A stretch of 26,303 nt of DNA from JANLQB01 sp043735935 (GTDB lineage Bacteria > Verrucomicrobiota > Verrucomicrobiia > Chthoniobacterales > Chthoniobacteraceae), in NCBI GenBank assembly GCA_043735935.1, contig JAYTDO010000293.1, positions 1 through 26,303 on the forward strand, given 5' to 3'. Both the position numbers and the translations under genes were made by a program. Shown here one piece after another: positions 23,291 to 26,303 of the stretch. Within the stretch, counting starts at the first letter, position 1. Each line of letters begins with the position of its first letter. Below the pieces are notes generated by a model. It was not told the DNA's origin. It worked only from the letters and a program-made list of their open reading frames with translations, and made no database searches.

Positions 23291-24442
23291 ATGAATGCGA
23301 AAGCCCGCGTACTGATCGTCGAAGATGAGCCCCAGATGCTGATGATGATTCGCATGGTGCTGGATCCTCACTTTGACGTGGCGACTGCGCCCGGCCCGGA
23401 GGAGGCGCTGCCGCTCATCACCCGAGGTAACCCGTTTGCGGTCGTACTTTCCGACCAAAATATGCCGTATATGACGGGGGTCGAATTCCTCGCCCTGGTC
23501 AAGGAGCGCTCGCCCGATACCACACGAATGATGCTGACCGGCGACGAAGAAAACACGACCGCCATGGACGCGGTCAATCGGGGTCAAGTCTTTCGTTTTC
23601 TGACCAAGCCCGTGGATGCGAAATTGTTACTTCGGAGCGTAAACGACGGGCTGGCTCATCACCGCGTCATCACCGCCGAGAAGCAACTGCTCACCGAGAC
23701 ATTAAGCGGCGCGATTCGGGTCCTCGCTGATCTTTTGGGAATTGCAGCACCGGAATCCTTCAGGCGATCGCATTCCGTGCAGGAGAAGATGCGAACGATG
23801 GCGACACACCTGAAGTTGGAAAACGTATGGGAGTTGGAGGCCGCCGCTTTGCTGGCGCGCATCGGCGAGATGAGCCTTCCGCCGGAGGTCCTGACCAAAG
23901 CCCGCGCCGGCCTCCCGGCCTCCTCGCAGGCAATGCAGATGCTGCTCCACGTGCCCGAGTTCGGCTACAAACTCGTCGCGCAGATTCCCCGGCTTGAAAA
24001 TGTCGCCCATTACATTCTCTATCAAGCGAAGCATTTCAACGGGTCTGGCTTTCCTACTGATAGCGTCGCCGGGACCGCGCTACCCCTCGGCGCCCGGATG
24101 CTCTGCGTCCTCGAAGCGATAGCCGCCCACGAGAGCAACGGCCACTCCCCTGCGACAGCATTGCGCGAAATGGAGAAAAACGCCGGACTCTACGATCCAG
24201 AGATCATGATTGCGGCATCTCAATGTTTCGGGACACCGTTTTTTGAAGAAAAAGTCGAAGTGAGACTAAAGGATTTAACCGTCGGCGCACGGGTGGCCGA
24301 GGCCGTAACGACCCGTGGCGGCATGACCATCTTTGGTGCGCAAACCGTGATCACCGAAGCGCTCCTCCAGCGCCTCCGAAACTTCGCCGACCTAAAGGAA
24401 CTAAAGGAGCCTATTATCGTCCACACAGGGGTTTCGGCCTGA
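23291..24442 (+). CDS. Response regulator with degenerate (non-catalytic) HD-GYP-like output domain
   Basis: A 383-residue two-domain regulator. The receiver (1-125) is intact: acidic pair Glu11-Asp12, phospho-Asp55 (SDQNMP), Thr83 (MLTG) and Lys106 (FLTKPVD). Residues about 140-320 follow the layout of HD-GYP cyclic di-GMP phosphodiesterases, including HSVQEKMRTMA, LEAAALLARIGEMSLP, LPLGARMLCVLEAI and YDPEI. However, the HD pair of HDIGK is Ala189-Arg190, the HHE.WDGSGYP loop reads YQAKHFNGSGFP (244-255), and the later DxxDALT motif is LEAIAAHE. Metal binding and catalysis should therefore be lost. A small beta domain at the end (VEVRLKDLTVGARVAEAV...LLQRLRNF) resembles the tail of HDOD/HD-GYP regulators. 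It probably signals by binding a partner. It starts four bases after the broken receiver gene. There is no clear Shine-Dalgarno sequence. Confidence 0.85.
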   Translation: MNAKARVLIVEDEPQMLMMIRMVLDPHFDVATAPGPEEALPLITRGNPFAVVLSDQNMPYMTGVEFLALVKERSPDTTRMMLTGDEENTTAMDAVNRGQVFRFLTKPVDAKLLLRSVNDGLAHHRVITAEKQLLTETLSGAIRVLADLLGIAAPESFRRSHSVQEKMRTMATHLKLENVWELEAAALLARIGEMSLPPEVLTKARAGLPASSQAMQMLLHVPEFGYKLVAQIPRLENVAHYILYQAKHFNGSGFPTDSVAGTALPLGARMLCVLEAIAAHESNGHSPATALREMEKNAGLYDPEIMIAASQCFGTPFFEEKVEVRLKDLTVGARVAEAVTTRGGMTIFGAQTVITEALLQRLRNFADLKELKEPIIVHTGVSA

Positions 24443-24775
24443 TCCCGCTTTTCGGGCGAAGAAATCCAAACCGCTTACCTTCCCGCGATCGAACTGCCGC
24501 CTCCATTCTTCAGTGCGGTCGCCCCGGGCGGCGAGATTCCATTTCTCCATGCATCCGAGTGTCTGAGTGGAAAGCGAATACGCGCGCGATTCGTTCATGC
24601 ACCCTCAGGCGGCGGCGCTGCGAACGTATCCATCCTGTCATAGTAATCTCGTTGGTGCGGGTTTGCGGGTGGTCGAAGATGCACACGTGGTAATCAGCCG
24701 ACCTCCGCACTCCCATCGACCCCAGCGTTCACGTGTGCCGCAGCATCGTCGGCCGGTAAACACTCCCCTAACACC
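24443..24775. other. 333-base gap with an inverted repeat but no gene
   Basis: No convincing frame on either strand. The notable element is a nine-base inverted repeat before the HAF-repeat gene; it is listed separately. A small CCCG/CGGG hairpin at the left end has no U-tract. Confidence 0.5.
24681..24738. repeat. Inverted repeat of two CACGTG-containing half-sites
   Basis: GCACACGTG (24681-24689) is repeated in reverse complement as CACGTGTGC (24730-24738), 40 bases apart. Each arm also holds the self-complementary core CACGTG. The second arm is 37 bases before the HAF-repeat start codon, where a regulator could act. Confidence 0.45.
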
Positions 24776-25085
24776 ATGAAACGCAAGCTCCTCTCCGCAC
24801 TCCTCACGTTGCTCGCCTGCACGGTCACTCTCACGGCGCAGACTTACCAAATCACCGACATCGGTCTGCTCAACGGAGCGCCGACGTACGCCACGGCCAT
24901 CAATGACGACGGCATCGTCTGCGGCTACGCGCCGCCCGACGCATCCACCGCGAAGGCGTGGGTTTTCGACAATCACTCCCTGGTCTCGGCGGCACGGACA
25001 CACGCGCTATGGCGGTCGGTGCAGATGGAAAAGTCTACGGCTACGCGACGAATGCCGCCGGGCTGGCGCATGCGGTGCGGTGGGT
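24776..25085 (+). pseudogene. Broken HAF-repeat secreted protein gene
   Basis: The ATG at 24776 starts a signal peptide (LLSALLTLLACTVTLTAQ) followed by one HAF repeat: YQITDIGLLNGAPTYATAIN and GIVCGYAPPDAS, then AKAWVFDN. Here the frame fails. A -1 frame takes over with the next repeat, LPGLGGTDTRAMAVGADGKV, YGYATNAAGLAHAVRWVP, from about 24979. A deletion of 3n+1 bases near 24970-24980 explains this. HAF (extracellular repeat) proteins usually have five or more repeats and here only two remain, because the sequence changes abruptly near 25085 into the start of a transposase gene on the other strand. The intact protein would be secreted; its role is unknown. Confidence 0.72.
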
Positions 25086-25145
25086 ACCCTCGGCGAGCAT
25101 CGCGACGACGGCAGTTTTCTTTTCGGTTTTGAGATCGTTGGCCAT
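25086..25145 (-). pseudogene. First 20 codons of an IS1-like transposase, truncated
   Basis: On the minus strand an ATG at 25145 with AAAGGA six bases before it reads MANDLKTEKKTAVVAMLAEG. This is the conserved N-terminus of IS1-like transposases common in soil bacteria, whose next residues (S.IR...R.TGV) form a helix-turn-helix. Here the match stops at the Gly and the frame runs into the antisense of the HAF-repeat gene. The junction near 25085 is probably an old insertion boundary with the rest of the element deleted. The recognition rests on one short stretch plus the good ribosome binding site. Confidence 0.58.
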
Positions 25146-25159
25146 TGGAATCCTTTCGA

Positions 25160-25188
25160 TTGACTTAATGTTTAACAGAAAGTAGTTT
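25160..25188 (+). promoter_or_regulatory. Possible promoter of the ribbon-helix-helix gene
   Basis: TTGACT (25160-25165) and TAGTTT (25183-25188) are 17 bases apart. The -35 box is five of six to consensus but the -10 box only three of six. The left arm of the adjoining inverted repeat falls inside the spacer. Confidence 0.35.
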
Positions 25189-25212
25189 GAGCGCAAAAGT
25201 TTTTGTTAAACA
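25169..25212. promoter_or_regulatory. Inverted repeat, probable operator of the RHH gene
   Basis: TGTTTAACAGAAA (25169-25181) and TTTTTGTTAAACA (25200-25212) are inverted copies matching at 12 of 13 positions, including a perfect nine-base arm TGTTTAACA/TGTTAAACA. The right arm ends two bases before the RHH start codon and the left arm overlaps the candidate promoter. RHH proteins commonly bind such paired sites and repress their own operon. Confidence 0.6.
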
Positions 25213-25214
25213 AA

Positions 25215-25400
25215 ATGAAAATAGGAAGACCGAAGCTGTCCGGAGGCGATAAAAAAGACAAAATCACCGGAGTTCGACTCCGCAGTGACGAAAGAGTGTT
25301 GCTCGAAAGAGCTGCTTCTTCACGAAGTCAAAAACTGTCGCAGTGGATACGGGAAACCCTGCTAAAGGAAGCGTCACTCGAGACTCGAGGCAATTCGTAA
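25215..25400 (+). CDS. Small ribbon-helix-helix DNA-binding protein
   Basis: A 61-residue basic protein starting MKIGRPKLSGGDKKD; an alternative TTG start four codons earlier is possible but lies inside the operator arm. The core fits the RHH fold: a strand KITGVRLRSDE, helix RVLLERAASSRSQ and helix KLSQWIRETLLKEA. It resembles CopG/DUF1778-type repressors and antitoxins. The strand residues would read DNA as a dimer. It begins two bases after an inverted repeat and is followed six bases later by the AlbA_2 gene, so it likely represses that operon. No RelE- or GNAT-type toxin is adjacent. The AT-richer composition differs from the rest of the window, which suggests acquisition by transfer. 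Confidence 0.75.
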   Translation: MKIGRPKLSGGDKKDKITGVRLRSDERVLLERAASSRSQKLSQWIRETLLKEASLETRGNS

Positions 25401-25406
25401 GAACCT

Positions 25407-26303
25407 GTGGCAGAACAACTTGAATTGAGCCTCGAGGCTCGCGTCCGTCTTTTTACACCGGATGAAATTTATGCACTCGAGGATGCTGATTTGCTGAAGC
25501 TAATCAGAGAAGACCGCCGCGTTGAACGGAAGATTGCGACTATTCAAGCAAAGGGGCTCGCGCAGTATTTTTCGATGTGGGCAAACACTCCCCCAAGTGG
25601 AGGAGTGATTGCGATAGGCATCTCCAATGGTGGCGATCTGAGTGGCACCTTGGTGGTCGGAGTGAGTCATCTGAATGATCTCGAGCGGGCCGGAGATACT
25701 TGCTGCCCGGATGCTCGATACGAAACGCGCCGCGCAAACATTTCCAACAGCGACGGACAGCCCGATCAACTCCTCTTGATCAGGGTCCACTACAACGAGA
25801 AAAAAGTCGTGAGGACGACGGAAAAACAAGCCTTCGATCGACGTGGTGAATCAAAGCGCACGCTATCGGAGGATCAAATCAGGGAGCTTCAGATTGAAAA
25901 AGGCGAACTGTCTTGGGAGCGAGAGGAGACGGTTCTCAAATACCCCGACGATTTCGATTTAGCGGCCATGAAACGCTTTGCCGATGAGGTGATTCAACTG
26001 CGAAGATTGGAGCACACCAAGAGCGTCACTGAAATTCTCACCTTCCGCCATCTTGGGAAGTTCGTAAAAGGGGCGTTCGTGCCAAACAAAGCGTCGGCCC
26101 TGCTCTTCGGAAAAGACCCAAGGCTCGAGGTTGCTGGATGCTATATTCGCTTTCTCAGGTTTGACGGGAAAGACGAAGGATTTGGGGAAAAGCGAAACAC
26201 GATTAAGGACGAATGGATTGAAGGGCCGCTGCCGTCGCAGCTAGAACAAGCCGAACGACTCATTAGCGGGCAGTTGAGAGAATTCAGCCGCCTTGGAAAA
26301 GAC
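25407..26303 (+). CDS. AlbA_2 / Schlafen-like ATP-binding protein, 3' end beyond the window
   Basis: The frame is open from the GTG at 25407, six bases after the RHH stop, to the window end (299 codons, incomplete). No ATG start lies near the beginning; an in-frame stop at 25398 bounds it. The N-terminal region matches the AlbA_2 (Slfn AlbA_2, PF04326) domain: LLKLIREDRRVERKIATI (29-46), LAQYFSMWANTPPSGGVIAI (51-70) and GISNGGDLSG (71-80). Next comes a beta strand QLLLIRVHYNEKKVVRTTEK, then AFDRRGESKRTLSEDQI, the usual R-G-S segment of the family. The region from about 180 (YPDDFDLAAMKRFADEVI and on) resembles the following helical part with ASALLFGKDPRL, typical of these transcriptional-regulator-like ATPases. 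They occur on mobile elements and in defence or restriction loci. What this one does is unknown. Confidence 0.78.
   Translation, partial: MAEQLELSLEARVRLFTPDEIYALEDADLLKLIREDRRVERKIATIQAKGLAQYFSMWANTPPSGGVIAIGISNGGDLSGTLVVGVSHLNDLERAGDTCCPDARYETRRANISNSDGQPDQLLLIRVHYNEKKVVRTTEKQAFDRRGESKRTLSEDQIRELQIEKGELSWEREETVLKYPDDFDLAAMKRFADEVIQLRRLEHTKSVTEILTFRHLGKFVKGAFVPNKASALLFGKDPRLEVAGCYIRFLRFDGKDEGFGEKRNTIKDEWIEGPLPSQLEQAERLISGQLREFSRLGKD

Noticed and set aside
1..26303. CRISPR arrays, rRNA genes, complete insertion sequences
   Set aside because: No regularly spaced repeats, no rRNA-like conserved stretches and no full transposase frame were found.

Overview
The window looks like part of a chromosome from a Verrucomicrobia-type (PVC superphylum) bacterium with high GC. 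Four things point that way: a tiny basic protein of the family confined to Verrucomicrobia, Planctomycetes and Chlamydiae (20976-21131); a gene set with PSCyt1/PSCyt2(DUF1549)/PSD1(DUF1553) and DUF1501 proteins; an EF-hand-tailed sulfatase; and a weakly Shine-Dalgarno-dependent gene layout. I infer a soil or freshwater verrucomicrobial lineage but cannot name a genus from sequence alone.

Layout, left to right. 1-3112 (+): the 3' end of a DUF692/MNIO oxidase gene, its DUF2063 partner, and a YjhG/YagF-type sugar-acid dehydratase, packed end to end. 3093-12489 (-): reading in the direction of transcription, rpsN with a strong terminator, a CNNM/CorC-type membrane protein, a 3D-domain lipoprotein, then a tight cluster of a TPR plus orphan MshEN protein, a GspE/PilB-type ATPase and a 961-residue Pro-rich protein with internal repeats and a C-terminal roadblock-like domain, and finally an FG-GAP/VCBS secreted protein. 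12639-14333 (+): a sulfatase. 14352-20007 (-): a secreted FAD oxidoreductase, a PSCyt1-DUF1549-DUF1553 protein and a Tat-exported DUF1501 protein. 20077-20859 (+): a TatD-family hydrolase, separated from the convergent small basic protein gene by a near-perfect hairpin terminator. 21318-22025 (+): a type II/type IV pseudopilin, followed at once by tRNA-Gly(CCC).

Right of the tRNA the character changes. There is a 640-base stretch with no convincing gene, a receiver-domain gene that looks like a frameshifted chimera of two receivers, an intact response regulator whose HD-GYP output domain has lost its metal ligands, a HAF-repeat gene broken by a frameshift and cut off against the first 20 codons of an IS1-like transposase, and then a small ribbon-helix-helix protein with a probable operator, followed by an AlbA_2/Schlafen-type ATP-binding protein that runs off the window. 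This reads as a decaying accessory region, possibly starting at the tRNA.

The most interesting candidates for undescribed biology are the pilus/secretion-ATPase cluster with the giant repeat-plus-roadblock protein (4360-10046), the catalytically dead HD-GYP response regulator beside a collapsed receiver gene (22758-24442), and the RHH plus AlbA_2 pair at the right edge (25169-26303). All functional statements are from reading the translated sequence; no database search was run.
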